In this document: positions 1 through 11,740 of the stretch, in pieces
Numbering within the stretch: position 1 is the first letter of the stretch
Layout of the letters: each line of letters begins with the position of its first letter
Assembly (NCBI GenBank): GCA_016987375.1
Contig: PJRA01000325.1
Coordinates: forward strand, 21,116 to 85,115
Origin: Brachionus koreanus
Lineage: Eukaryota; Rotifera; Eurotatoria; Ploima; Brachionidae
Direction of reading: 5' to 3'
DNA length: 64,000 bases
Program-made: the position numbers and the translations under genes
The notes under the pieces: generated by a model
Database searches by the model: none
Seen by the model: only the letters and a program-made list of their open reading frames with translations
Told to the model about the DNA's origin: nothing

Positions 1-892
1 AATCGTTAAAGCCATCAGTATCATTTGTTAACAAATATTGATTTAGCTTTTTTGATTTAATACTTAAAATTAGGCTCTAAAAATGATCAAAAATTTATAT
101 TGAATTCTAAAAAAAATTAGGTAAATTCATTATATTTTGCTTGCCATCTAAAATAAATTGACAAAAAAAACTAGTAGTTCAATAAATTATTTTTGATTGC
201 TATTTAACTGATTTTTCAATGACTCCGTAAATCAAAATTATGTTTTACGGATCTAAATCATCAAAATCTTTATTATATATTTTTTGATGTGATTAAAGTA
301 TTATATTAGAATTATTTTATTTTGCTTTAATCATCGTCTGTTATGAGCTTAATATCCCAGACAGAAAATGAATTTTCCTTGTAAATAATAACAATCAGGT
401 CGTAATTTCTCATAATACGACATTTTTTAAGTATAAAAGCTTTTGCAGACCAAAGAAAAAGTCCTAGAGCTTAGCAAATGATTATATCTAAAATTTAAAT
501 TTTTCAAAAAATAGTTATTGGAAAGAGCTATGGTGTATTTAGTCAAAAAGTATGTATCAACTTTTACTCTTTAAACAAAGGTTCGTTTTTCAATAATATC
601 TTTTTAGTTCAATCATTATATTTTTTCAATTAAATTTTTAAAAACAAAAAATTTTTATGAATAAATTTTTTATTAGTAAATGAATTTTGATTTTTAAGCA
701 ATATAATATACCATATTATAAATCAATATTATAAACCAGTTTTTGGTATGATTTTCTAATTAAAATTTTTCTCTATTTTTGAAATTTAAACAGAAAAAAA
801 GTTAACTTACTTTCATCTTTCTAAAAGAAAATTTAAATAATTCAAATAAATTTTAAAGAAATTTATTTAATATTTATCAAAGAATAAAAAAA
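1..892. other. AT-rich upstream region, no gene seen
   Basis: No reading frame with coding character is visible on either strand. This stretch lies directly 5' of CSTF3, so its right end presumably carries that gene's promoter and leader, but I see no clear TATA box or other element. Confidence 0.5.
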
Positions 893-3800
893 ATGTCAAT
901 TGTAAGAATCTGATTTTTATTTTATTTAAAATAATTTTATATTTTATTCAAAGACAATCGAAAAAGCCAGAGAGAAGATAATTAATAATCCGAATTCTTT
1001 AGACTCATGGAACATTTTGATCAAAGATGCCCAGGTAAATCAAAGATTGAATGTCGAAAATTTTTTTTCAATTTTTTTAAATAAGGAAAAACCAATGGAA
1101 GAAACTCGACAATTTTTCGAACAGCTCATTACTCAATTTCCGACCAGCTCTAAATACTGGAAAATTTATATTGAAGAAGAAATTCGACACAAAAACTACG
1201 ACCAAGTTGAAAAATTATTTGAGCGATGTCTCAATAGTATTTTAAATATTGACCTTTGGAAATGCTTCTTGAATTATTTAAAAGAAAATAAGCGCAATCA
1301 TGAAGATTACAAGTAATTTAAAAAATTTAAAAAATTTTAAATTTTATATATTTTTTTTTCAAGTAAAATAATGATACAAGCATATGATTCAGCGGTGAAA
1401 AAAATTGGACTTGACGTCCTCTCATACTCAATATGGCTAGATTATGCAAATTTTTTAAAAAATTTAGATTTAAATGTTACAGATCAAAGTGATAAACTTA
1501 CTCTTTACGAATCGATTCGTAAAATCTATCGAATGGCACTTGAAAACCCCATGGCAAATATAGATCAAGTTTGGAAGGAATATTGTGCTTTTGAAAATGT
1601 AAAATTTTGCAAAAATAATTTTCTTTACTGATCAAAAATATTTAAAGGAAGAAAATTTGATCGAATCGCTCAATAAGGAATTTCAATATGTTAAAAAAGT
1701 GTCTAAAGAATACGAAAATGTGACTAGGCCATTAGAGCGAAATCTACCTTCACTGAGTTTAGAATATCCTCTTGATGAAGATGAAGACATTCGTCAATTA
1801 CATGCTTGGAAACGCTATATTTTATGGGAAAAGCAAAATCCTCTAAAATTGACTAGTCACCGAGATGTTATACGAAGAGGTAATTTTAGATTATTTATTT
1901 TTTTATACTTTTATTAATTCTTTTCAATAAAAATAACATTAAAACTAAAAAATTACTTTTATAAGTTATTTTTGCATATGAACAAGCCTTTCTTTGTATG
2001 GCATATCATTGTGACTTGTGGCATGAAGCGGCTTTATTCTTGAAAAATCAGAAGGAACCCTTGAAAGCAATTGATAAATTAGATGACAAAGAAGTCATCG
2101 AAATTACAGAAACAGCTGCTGCAAGTCTTTATGAACGAGCTATTTCAACTTTTATGAAAACTAGTTGTCTCACTCATTTGGCTTATGCAGATTTTGAAGA
2201 AGTAAGATAGTAGAAAAAGTATAATAATAATAATAATTTTGAAATTAATTGAATTAATTTAGAGTCGGTCAAACATTAAAAAAGTTTATGATGTATACGA
2301 GAAGTGCATTAGCGAAGAAAATCTTGATCAAGCTACATTAGCTTGGATTCACTATATATTCTTCGTTAGACGTAACGAAGACATTCATGCTGCAAGAAAA
2401 CTTTTCAAAAGAGCCAGACAAGATTCCAGAATTACTTATCATCTATTCATTGCTAATGCTTTGCTGGAATATTTTCATTCAAAAGTAATTTTTGTTTTAT
2501 TTCAATAAGCTGATTTATTTTTTATTTTTATCAGGATAAAACTGTCGGTTTCAATATTTTTCATTTGGGAACGAAAAAATTTTCTCATGAGCCTGGTTAT
2601 ATGCTTGCATTCATTAAATACATGTCTCATCTAAATGAAGATAACAATGCAAGAGTTCTTTTTGAGAGAATTTTAACCACTGAAGATATTCCTGCTTACA
2701 AGACAAAGTAAGAAATCTTGATTCATATAAATGCTCAAAGAAATTTTTTTTTAAATTTCTATAAAATGGACTAATAGATTATTTACATAATTAAAAAAAG
2801 TTCGTTTAAAAATTTTGATTTTTTAGTTTTTAACTTTCGGTGTATAATTTTCTCTGATTTAATTTTGATCAAAAAATTTGAATTAATTTATTTTATTATT
2901 TTAATTCAAAAATAAAATTTTTCATAGAGTTTTTAAAAAGGAAGAATAAAAATTATCTATTTCAATAAGTAAATTTAACTATATAGAACTTTATAGTACA
3001 AAGTACTTTTACTTATAAATTAATTTAAATAGAAAGAAAAACTGATATATATCATTTAAAAGGTTAATTTTATTTAATTTTATTCAATATTTTAACTGAC
3101 ATGCCAATTTTATAAAGATAAAATTTCTGAATAAGGCATCAATTTTACTTAGTATTTATTATTTTTATATTTTTCGCTTATTTTTGTTGATATTTTATGT
3201 ATAGCAATTACAATAATGTGCTCACTCATATAACTTTTGAGGTAGTCCATAAACGAACTTAATGAGAGCTTCCATTCCAGTTCGTTATAAAGAGCGACTC
3301 TAATTAAGTTTTTGAACTAAAAAAAAACATCAAAATTCATCAGCATCTTTATACTGATCAAATTTGATTTTCGGTTTTTTGATTAAATATTCAATAGCTA
3401 TTTTTCAAAATTCCGAAATATTTGGCTCTTCCATAAATTTTTTCAAACTTAGTGGAAAAACGATTTGATAAAATCTTTAAACGTTCATTAAACTGAGACA
3501 ATAGTAACCTTTCTCTAAAAGTATGAACATCTTTTATCGATATATTGGTTGCTTCGTCAAATTTTTTTTTTGACCATATTCTTTCCTAGTGGATAATGGG
3601 GAGGCGCTCATCTCCTTTTCAAGTACCTTTTTGAGCAACAGCTCCGATCTGACACAGAGGCTACTGCATCGAGTTGATCATCTACACTGCAAATTTTTCC
3701 CAGTCGAAACCGGTCCCCCATTTTTTTATGAAAGGGGTTTAAACATGCCCGTATAGTCGAGCGGTTTGTGTGTTAGTCATACAAGCAGAGGATCGAGGGT

Positions 3801-5010
3801 TCAAAACCCGCTTAGAGTGGAAAAATCTTCAAAATATCTCTGCAATACGGGGCGCATGTTTAAACCCTTTTCGTCAAAAATAGTAACATCAAAAAAAATT
3901 TTTTTCCGGAAAATTTAAAAGCATCCAGAATTTATAAAATTATTTCGAAAAATTAGTTGGAATAATATTTGTTGGCAAAATTCTGAATTTTTTTGGAATT
4001 TAAGTCAAATTAATACTGGATTAATAAATTTTAGTGAAAATTTATAAATGACTAATGTTTATTCTCTAGATTTTTGGCTTTTTAATAATATATTTTCAAG
4101 AGCCTTACTAAAAAAATATTAATAATATGATTTTTATTTTTTAATCTTAGTGAAATATGGTCCGAGTTTCTTAAATTTGAATGTGCCGTAGGTGATTTAG
4201 CAAGCATACTGAAAGTCGACAAAAAAAGGCTTAAAGTTTTTGAATCGGTAATTTTATATTAATCAAATCATTAATTTCCTTAAAAATTAGTTTAATTTTA
4301 ATTTTAAATTTAGATCCAAAATAATCCGTTAAATGAAGTTACGCTAAGTACACTAATGATTGATAGATACAGATACATGGATCTTCTTCCATGCAATCCG
4401 ATTGAACTAAAATCAATGGGATACAAAAATATAAATGGACATTTAACATCATCAATTCAAACAAGCACAATAGCTAATTTAAGCGCAATATTTTCAAATA
4501 ATGTGTCAATTAGCCAGGCTGATATGGCTACAGCTGCGGTCAATGAATTTAAAAGGTCGAAACTTCCAACCCCAGACATAAGCCAAATGATGCCTTTCAA
4601 ACCAGTGAGAAATATACGTAAGAAAATCTAGAAGGGAAATTATTTGAGGAATTTATATATTTTTTTTAGTTCCTGGCATGATGCACTCAATCGCAGGAGG
4701 CGTATTTCCGTTTCCACCAGCGGTCACTGAATTAGTTAAGCGACTTCCTCCACCGAGCACTTATGAAGGTCCTTTTGTCATAATAGATGAACTAATACGC
4801 AAATTTCAAGAATGTGACATACCAGAAGAGTTCCAACCTTATTATATACAAATTAATGGTGAACCGATAAGAGATTTTGAACATTTAAGCACAAGCACAA
4901 TGCTTAAAAGATCATATGTCAATGCTGGCAGTGATGATGAAGATACCAAAAAAGGAAAATCGATGGATATTTATAAACAACGTCAATATAAAAAACTTAT
5001 TCAAAAATAA
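893..5010 (+). CDS. CSTF3: Cleavage stimulation factor subunit 3 (CstF-77), 10 exons
   Basis: Nuclear scaffold of the CstF complex, which binds the GU-rich downstream element in pre-mRNA 3' end cleavage and polyadenylation. Exons read as 893-901, 954-1312, 1364-1598, 1648-1879, 1966-2201, 2263-2484, 2535-2707, 4151-4247, 4314-4617 and 4670-5010; every junction keeps frame and gives about 735 residues, close to the animal family length. Exon 1 codes for only three residues. The protein is a run of HAT (half-a-TPR) helices, e.g. KYWKIYIEEEIRHKNYDQVE, followed by the diagnostic MDLLPCN segment, a proline-rich hinge (GGVFPFPPAV) and a basic C-terminal tail ending in a DIYKQRQYKK-type motif, as in known CstF-77 proteins. 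Nine introns: eight are about 49-86 bp, while the 1,443 bp intron 7 carries a SINE. An AATAAA polyadenylation signal lies near 5043. The identification rests on residue-by-residue recall of the family and is firm. Confidence 0.95.
2708..4150 (+). other. Large CSTF3 intron 7 with repeat content
   Basis: This intron is roughly 20 times longer than the others of the gene. Its GT donor follows codon phase 2 and its AG acceptor is preceded by a T-rich tract. It contains a GC-richer block at about 3580-3885 with a tRNA-derived element. The rest is featureless AT-rich sequence. Confidence 0.8.
3600..3880 (+). mobile_element. tRNA-derived SINE, composite with an inverted body segment
   Basis: A tRNA-like head at about 3747-3822 has an A-box-like TAGTCGAGCGG and a B-box GGTTCAAAACC, the internal promoter elements of RNA polymerase III. 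A related head lies at about 16440-16505. The segment at 3610-3700 matches the body of that second copy but in the opposite orientation, so head and body are inverted relative to each other here. The head is flanked by an inverted repeat: GGGTTTAAACATGCCCGTAT near 3735 and its near-complement near 3845-3872. The cloverleaf acceptor stem does not close well, so this is read as a SINE and not a working tRNA gene. Confidence 0.7.
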
Positions 5011-5149
5011 ATATTTTCAAGAGTATTTACTAAAAGTCTGTAAATAAAATTTAATTTTTAAAACATTGAAATAATTAATATTATATTGATGTTGATTATA
5101 AGAACAAAACTTTTTTAGTATTTTAAAAAAAAATTGTAAACACAACACT

Positions 5150-5228
5150 TTATTCATAACAAACAGCTTGAATTTTTTTTAAATCGGCGGCAAAGTCTTT
5201 ATCATTGTTAAAAGAAGCGATAGCGTTT
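5150..5228 (-). CDS. Possible orphan terminal exon, unidentified
   Basis: On the minus strand a T-rich acceptor (TTTTTAG) is followed by a 25-codon open frame ending in TAA, reading in part SFNNDKDFAADLKKIQAVCYE. Its codon content (GCCGCCGAT and similar) is markedly less AT-biased than the surroundings, which suggests a real coding exon. I found no convincing upstream exon before the forkhead gene at 6470, so the rest of the gene may be lost, very short, or across an intron I could not resolve. It converges on CSTF3, whose stop is 139 bp away. I do not recognise the family. Confidence 0.35.
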
Positions 5229-6469
5229 CTAAAAATAAAATTTGATCCGAAAATATTTTAATTTCAATTTGTTTATGGAAAATTCCACTTGTTATAATAT
5301 GTTGAAGGATTAAATAAAAAAAAAGACCCAACTGAGTTCTATCTTTCGCTTTGCTCAATGATGCTCAATTGTTTTATTTTTGAAATATTCATCAAAAAAT
5401 CAGATTATATTAAAATTCATTTATTTTTTAAAGTTATAAACATTTATAGTAAAAATTAAAACTTTTCTTTATTCATATATATCGTATAAAGATTCAACTC
5501 TTCTAAAACTTTCAGAATTCGTAAATTTATAAGTTATTTTAAATAAGCTTTTTCAAGTTACGGTCATTTGAGCGTTAAGTCATGACCAAATTTACAAAAA
5601 AATCTTAATTGATTCTTTATATTGTAAAAAGCTAAACATTTTCAGTATTCTTTTAATTTATTTTTTAAAATTGTATCATTTTTTTTTTAAATCTAGAAAT
5701 TTTAAATTTGAGGATTTAAACGAAGAAAAAGGCTATTGGAAAAACTCAGGGAAGGTCCAACAACATTATTAAATATATCTTAATACATTTAAAGCATAAC
5801 TTTTTAACATATAAGTGTCATTTAACATATCAGTGATTTTTTAGCTCTTTTTCGTTTTTTTGTTAAATCTTTATGATATATTTGTGATAATTATAAATCA
5901 TTTTTTTAAATACATTAAAAAATTTATTTAAAAAAAAGAAAATTATATTCAATTAAACAGCTACTTTCAATATGAATTAATTAAACTTCGCATCAATAAT
6001 AATATTGCAAATTTAATATTTTTTTTTAAATCTTGGACCTTTGGATATTTTGAAAATGAAATTGAGAAAAATGATGCTTTTAAAAAGTAATCCAAATAAA
6101 AATAAGAGAAAATAATTAATAATCAAAATTTGAAATATTTAATTTGAAATATTCATCAAAAAATCAGATTTTTTTAAAATTTATTTATTTTAAAAAGTTA
6201 TAAACATTTATAGTAAAAATTAAAACTATTCTTAATTTGAAAGTTGTTGGTAATAGTAACCTAAGGATATCTTGAAAATGAATATGGGAAAAATGATTCT
6301 TTTAAAAAGTAATCCAAAATTAAATAAGAGAAATGAAAAATATATTTAATATTTAATTTTTAAAATTTATTTAAATTTAATTAAAGAAAAAAAAAACAAT
6401 TAAAAATAATATAAAATTTACAGTCGGTTAAAAAAATATACAAAATTTAATTTAAAATAAAAATATTGT
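5229..6469. repeat. AT-rich spacer with duplicated segments
   Basis: A segment of about 90 bp at 5381-5470 recurs in direct orientation at 6145-6233 with roughly 90% identity by eye. A second pair, about 70 bp, is at 6043-6112 and 6265-6333 (both contain TTTTAAAAAGTAATCCAAA). No coding potential is seen apart from the small exon at its left edge. The pattern looks like local segmental duplication or copies of a small AT-rich element. Confidence 0.55.
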
Positions 6470-7435
6470 TTATGCCCTATAGGGATGATAGCGATGTTGT
6501 TTGCTTTCAGAATTATTTTCTGAAATATAGTGATTGTAAGCATTCAATTGTTCGTTGGCATTGAAAAGTGGCAGTTGAAAACTGGCCAATTGTGGATTTG
6601 AGCTCAAGTGATTTATCTGTGGAGGTGGAATCAAACTCGGATAATTTAAACTATAGTCCACAGGCAAAACAAATTGGTTCTCATTATTTTGATTATTTTT
6701 TTGTTGACTTGCTCTAATAAGTTGCTTGAAACTTTTTCTTCTAAAATTTCCTCTAATAAATTCTTTTTCACAAGCTGGATGTATTTTCCAATAATTTCCT
6801 TTTCCATTCGATCCACGTCCAGCTTTAACAAAACACTCATTTAAACTCAAATTATGTCTTACCGAATTTCTCCACGATTTGTTGACATTTTTGGCAAAAT
6901 AATCATATTTTTTTTCCATGAAATTGTAAATTTCATGCAATTGCATCATTTTAACATTACATGACAAAATTCCATCAGCAATTATCTCTAAATAAGGTTT
7001 TGGTGGCTTTGCAGGATTTAATTTTGAATTACATTTTGGTTTTTCTTCATTTTCTTTCTCTTCATCTTCATCATCATTAATTGACTCTTCATCATCGGAC
7101 TCTTGGTTTTTTTCATTTATATTATTTTCAAATTGATGAATTGCTTGATACTGATATTGCTGAAGTTGAGGACTAATGACATCAATACCTGAGTCATTTT
7201 GTTTTTCTGGTGTATTTTCTGCTACTGAATAAGTTTGCGTGGGGTTAGGTGTTGCTGGTTTGCTTTCTATAATGGGATAGTTGGTTGCGTACTGGTTTTC
7301 TTGATTATATTGAGGGTAATAGTAATAAGGATAATATTGACCATATTGAGCATATGAATGTTGGTAATAGTTTGAATAGTAGTATTGAGGGTCATACTGG
7401 GTGAATTGTTGTTGGTTTGAGCTTTCTTGATACAT
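6470..7435 (-). CDS. Forkhead transcription factor, FoxQ2-like
   Basis: A single-exon gene of 321 residues starting at the ATG for MYQESSNQQQ; the open frame extends a little further upstream but without an ATG. The N-terminal region is rich in Q, Y and P. It is followed by an acidic stretch (about residues 116-134) and a forkhead DNA-binding domain starting near residue 145: KPPKPYLEII, SWRNSVRHNLSLNECFVKAG, GKGNYWKIHP, then the wing-2 sequence RGNFRRKSFKQ. The NECF...GRGSNGKGNYW...HPA...RGNFRR combination resembles FoxQ2 more than FoxA/B/D/L, but subgroup placement needs a tree. FoxQ2 proteins act in anterior or head patterning in many bilaterians. An intronless CDS is common for Fox genes. 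A TATA-like box lies about 40 bp upstream. Confidence 0.85.
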   Translation of the reverse strand: MYQESSNQQQFTQYDPQYYYSNYYQHSYAQYGQYYPYYYYPQYNQENQYATNYPIIESKPATPNPTQTYSVAENTPEKQNDSGIDVISPQLQQYQYQAIHQFENNINEKNQESDDEESINDDEDEEKENEEKPKCNSKLNPAKPPKPYLEIIADGILSCNVKMMQLHEIYNFMEKKYDYFAKNVNKSWRNSVRHNLSLNECFVKAGRGSNGKGNYWKIHPACEKEFIRGNFRRKSFKQLIRASQQKNNQNNENQFVLPVDYSLNYPSLIPPPQINHLSSNPQLASFQLPLFNANEQLNAYNHYISENNSESKQHRYHPYRA

Positions 7436-7472
7436 TTTGATAATTGATGCTACTTGCAATAGATTAAATTTG

Positions 7473-7480
7473 CTTTTATA
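7473..7480 (-). promoter_or_regulatory. TATA box of the forkhead gene
   Basis: The minus strand reads TATAAAAG, a consensus TATA box, ending about 38 nt before the ATG. If used at the usual spacing, transcription would start only about 10 nt before the start codon. Confidence 0.4.
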
Positions 7481-9315
7481 AGAAGAAATATAATCCAATA
7501 AGCGGTTATTTTTTTTATTTTTAATAAGCTTAGAGAGTTTGTTGTAATGTCAGTAGTTCGGATAGTTTAAATATAGGAATTCTCCATGGAAGAGTTTAGA
7601 GGCGGAGTGCTGAATTGGATTATGTCATAATCCTATTACCAAATTGATCTATGTAATATTTGAGTAATTTAGTTAGTTAACAGAAGCCGACATGACTCTG
7701 TTTTCCAGGTGAATATTTGACACATTTTGCCTAATATGATACACTAAGCTGAGTATCTAGTTGTTTTCGAGTATCGGCTTTAATTTGCTACTACTGGTAT
7801 TGAGCAATCTATGCGTATCAACTTCATACTGGGTATTAACATTGTTATTTAATTAACTAATTAGTGCTTAATTGTCCAAAGAATAATTTGTCTTAGAACC
7901 TAATTACGTGATCTATGATACTCTTCATTTTGTACCAAATTGAATTAAAATTTTTTATTTTTAGTATTTTGTTTACCAATTTTAATGATGCTGAGTAGTT
8001 TACACGTATCTCTTTGATCTCCGCAAGAAACTTGTTGAAACATTTTTGAACTTTAAATTAAATTATTTATTGGGCAACATGATCTAGATATTATTATTGG
8101 ATCTTTAGAATTATTTGTAAACATTACACTATTATTAAAATATTAACACCATTTAGCTTATTAAAGTAAAAATTAAATTTCCAAATAATTAACAATTAAA
8201 TAATAAAATATAATTTGAATTCAGATTTTTTTCTATTCTTTATTTCAGAAAATCTCTTGAGTAATGAAAAAAAATAGTAAAAATTAAAAAATGAATAATT
8301 TGTATAAAAATTAAATCTTGAATTAAATATTTTGAATTATATTGTTGTATTTTTCAAGCTAGCTCTCTTTTTGATTTTTTAAATTTTTTGGTAAAATATA
8401 TTTCAAAGAAAAATCTAAAAGAAAATTTTTTTGAAAGACCACACCAAAATTTTATTTTTTTTTAAATCAAAATTAAATCAATATGAAAAATCTTAAAAAT
8501 TCATAACTTTATTTTTTTTATTGACTTTTGAAAAAAAATTTGTCAAGTTAAGCCTAAAATAAGAGTCTTATTGAAAAGTAAAATATTTTGATTTTTTTTA
8601 ATTTCAAAATTTTCATATTATAAAATATTGATGATAAAAAGTATTTTTGTTTAAGTTTTTTTAAAATTTATTAAAATTAAAAAAAAAAATTAAATCAAAA
8701 TTTTAATAATGTCGCTGATACCAGGTTTTTATTTGTCAACTTTGTTTGATGTGGTCAATTAGTATAGCAAGACTTTGAGGAATAAACACTAAACTGGACC
8801 TAAAAAAGCCGGAACTTACTAAATTTTTGAACCGATACGAACAAACGAGAAAATCTTTTTGTATGTTTTTGCCAAAATTATAAAAAAAATAATGTCTCTA
8901 ATTATATCAGTTTTTTTTTCTACTTAACTAGTAACAAATACACTAGCGCTCAAGGTTTTAGCAAGAGATAACAAAAAAATAATCGTTTTTCATTTTCATA
9001 GCAGGATTAAATACATTATTCAAAAAAACATGCTTAATCTTTCAGAAAAATTTGAAGATTAATTGTTACATGAAATTAAAAAAGTTGATTCTAATTCGGA
9101 AACAGTCAAATAAAATTTAGCTTTTAAAATATGCAAAAAATCGGCTAGTTAAAATTTTTATAAATTTTATCTTTTAATTAAAATAAATAGATAAAAATAT
9201 AATGGATAAATAATAATATTTAAATAAAACTTTGGATCAAAATAATGTATACAACAAAATGGTATATAAAATTTTGAATGATTTGTTTGATCGAATGATA
9301 TAATTTAATGCTATT
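7481..9315. other. Intergenic region, no gene seen
   Basis: About 1.8 kb between two minus-strand genes. The part next to the forkhead gene (7500-8100) is somewhat less AT-biased and could hold its regulatory sequence; 8160-9300 is plain AT-rich sequence. No open frame with coding character was found. Confidence 0.5.
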
Positions 9316-10826
9316 TTAATTTAATTTTACATAAACTTTATTTCCAGCTGGAGTAAGATAATACGTTCCTCCATAAGGACCTTCATAAATTATTCGTCCA
9401 TTTGCACTGCCTCTGCTTACATAAGTGTGGCCTGTATCTCTTCCTGAATGTTTAAGGATTAAATTTTTGATTGGAGTAGAACAAGGTGATCTATTTTGTG
9501 AAAAATAATTCTGTGAAGTTTCTGCAGGAGTCTTTTTTATTAAAGAATAACTTGGAATATAGTAGGATGATTTATTTTGAGAATAACAATTTCGTGGAGT
9601 GCCTGGAGGACTTTTAATTGAAGAATAATCTGGTGAATGGCAATATTGTCTAATTTTTGATAAACAATTTGTTGGAGTATCAGGAGGACTTAGATTCAGA
9701 CCCGAGTTCCAATTTAGTGGTCTAATTTGGTGATATAAATCAATATTTTGCTTTTTAATAGCCAGTTCATTAAATTTTTTCTCGAGTTCTGCAAGATTGT
9801 TGTTTACTGAACATATGTCTTTTTCTTTTTCATTTAATTTTTTTCTTAATTCTTCAATTTCTTTGTCTTTTTTTAGCTCTTGCTCATAATTTTTAACATT
9901 TTCAATAAATTTATTCAACTCATTTGATGTTTCTAAAGGATCTGTTTTCTGATCAATTTCTTTTAAATCAAAGTCATTTTGAGTGCATTCAGACAAGAAA
10001 ACTTTGAGATAGTTAAACATTGGTCGTTCATTTGGTTCTCTTTTCAAGCATTCACATACAATTCCAGCTAGAATTTTTGAAAATTTTTTAGTATTAATTG
10101 GTAAATCTGATTTTGGATTTTGAAGGATTGTAAGCAATTGTTGATCACTCAGGGAATAAAATGGCAATTTTCTAGTCATAATTTCAATCAAAACACAACC
10201 AAAACTCCAGACATCAGATGAATGCGTACCGGGAAATCCATTGCTAACTTCAGGTGCCATCCATCTGAAAGTTCCCTTAGAACTTTTACTGCGAATATTT
10301 GAAGAAATCATTGTGGTTAAAGTTGATATTTTTGAGATCCCAAAATCTGTAATTTTAGCCTTGTCTTTTCTTTTATTTAATATAATATTGGAGCTCTTGA
10401 GATCCAAATGAACAACTGAGTTTGAATGTAAGTATTCCATTCCATTGCAAATATCTTGTGTCAATTTGCAAGAGTTTATGTTCTTCTCGTCTGAAACAAG
10501 CAAATCAAATAATGAGCCTCCATCTAAGTATTCCAGTACCAAAAAGTTGTTTTTTTTTTCATCACAAAATCCAAATAATTTGACAATATTTTGATTGTTC
10601 AATTTTTCTAAAATTTTAATCTCATTTTCGAGCTGTTTTTTACAACTTATTGGACATGATCCATCAAATTTTTTGATAGCAACAAATTCGCCTTTAAATA
10701 TTCCCTTATGAACGACTAACAAAAAGTTATTTAGATTAATCACAGTATTTTTTTCTTACCAGCATAAGAACCATCACCAATCTCTTCTAAAAGTTCAATT
10801 TCTGATGGATCGATTCTTTTTGACAT
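9316..10826 (-). CDS. TKL-type protein kinase with coiled coil and unusual C-terminal tail
   Basis: Two exons, 10760-10826 and 9316-10715, with a 44 bp intron; the join restores the glycine loop GDGSYAVVHKG and gives 488 residues. Catalytic features are all present: the AIKK lysine near residue 37, HLDLKSSN at about 125-132, DFG at 146-148, and GTFRWMAPE near 170. The HLDLK/GTFRWMAPE style places it in the tyrosine-kinase-like (Raf/MLK/TAK1-type) group of Ser/Thr kinases, but I cannot name an orthologue. After the kinase domain comes a Lys/Glu-rich coiled coil (about 280-345). A linker follows with three or four degenerate repeats of the form SPPxTPxNCxSQ, which are potential proline-directed phosphorylation sites. 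The protein ends in a compact GPYGGTYYLTPAGNKVYV motif. The upstream ATG at 10826 is the only sensible start. Confidence 0.85.
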
Positions 10827-11740
10827 TTTTTAGTACAAATTGAAGAGTTCAAATTCAAATTTTAAATTTAATTTAATTTTTAATTTTTTAATTTTTTATC
10901 ACATGTTCAAAATATGAAGTCTTGATAGATTTCTTAGTTAGAATTCAGTATACTAAATTTATTGTACATTTTATTAATTAATAAAATGAACTTTTTTTTT
11001 GGGTAGGTGGAAGATTCTGATAATTGTAAAATTAGTTTTTAATTAAAAATTATTTTTAGCATAAGTGTGCCAAAAATGTTGTTGTCCATTTACAAAAATA
11101 TAATTAAAAAAATTTTAAATATGAAAATTTGATTTGATAGATAAAAGAATTGGGTTTGTTGAAATAAAAAATTTATTTATTTTTTTTCTTTTTACAGTAA
11201 TTTAGCAGTTTAAATTTTGTTATATTAATTTTATTGAATTTTCTAGAATTTGTCTAATAACTCAATACTTTGTAAAAAATTAATTAAAGTAAAAAAAGAA
11301 AAAAAAATTAATTTAAAGTTGTCTACTAAATTTTTTTCCTTTTTTAGATATAAAAGTCATATTTTAATTTGTCAATCGGAATTAATGGACCGGAGTTAAT
11401 TTGAGCATTTCTTTATTTTCATATTTCTTTTAAAGGAAAAATCATCACCACCTAAAACTTTTTGAATCTGTTATTTTGAATAAGTTGTTTAAATTAAAAT
11501 TGGAAATCTGATGAACGGTACCAAAGATATAGAGCATAATAAGATTCTTTTGATAAATTACATCTCAAAATAATATCAATTGAATAATTTCAATATGAAT
11601 TTTTTTTCTATATTTGTGTAAAAATATGCTGAGAACAGAAAAAGTTAAAAATTTAAGCATAAATTTCAAATTATGTTGAATTAAATTCTTTAAAAATAAT
11701 TTCCAAAAGGTAAAATTTAAACTATAGAAAATAATTAACA
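10827..11740. other. Divergent intergenic region
   Basis: About 0.9 kb between the minus-strand kinase and plus-strand GALT, so it should hold both promoters. An acceptor-like ACTATAG ends 13 nt before the GALT ATG. Nothing else is recognisable. Confidence 0.5.

Noticed and set aside
3747..3822. Functional tRNA gene
   Set aside because: A- and B-box motifs are present, but the acceptor stem does not pair and the anticodon arm is ambiguous. A second diverged copy with a shared non-tRNA body marks it as a SINE.
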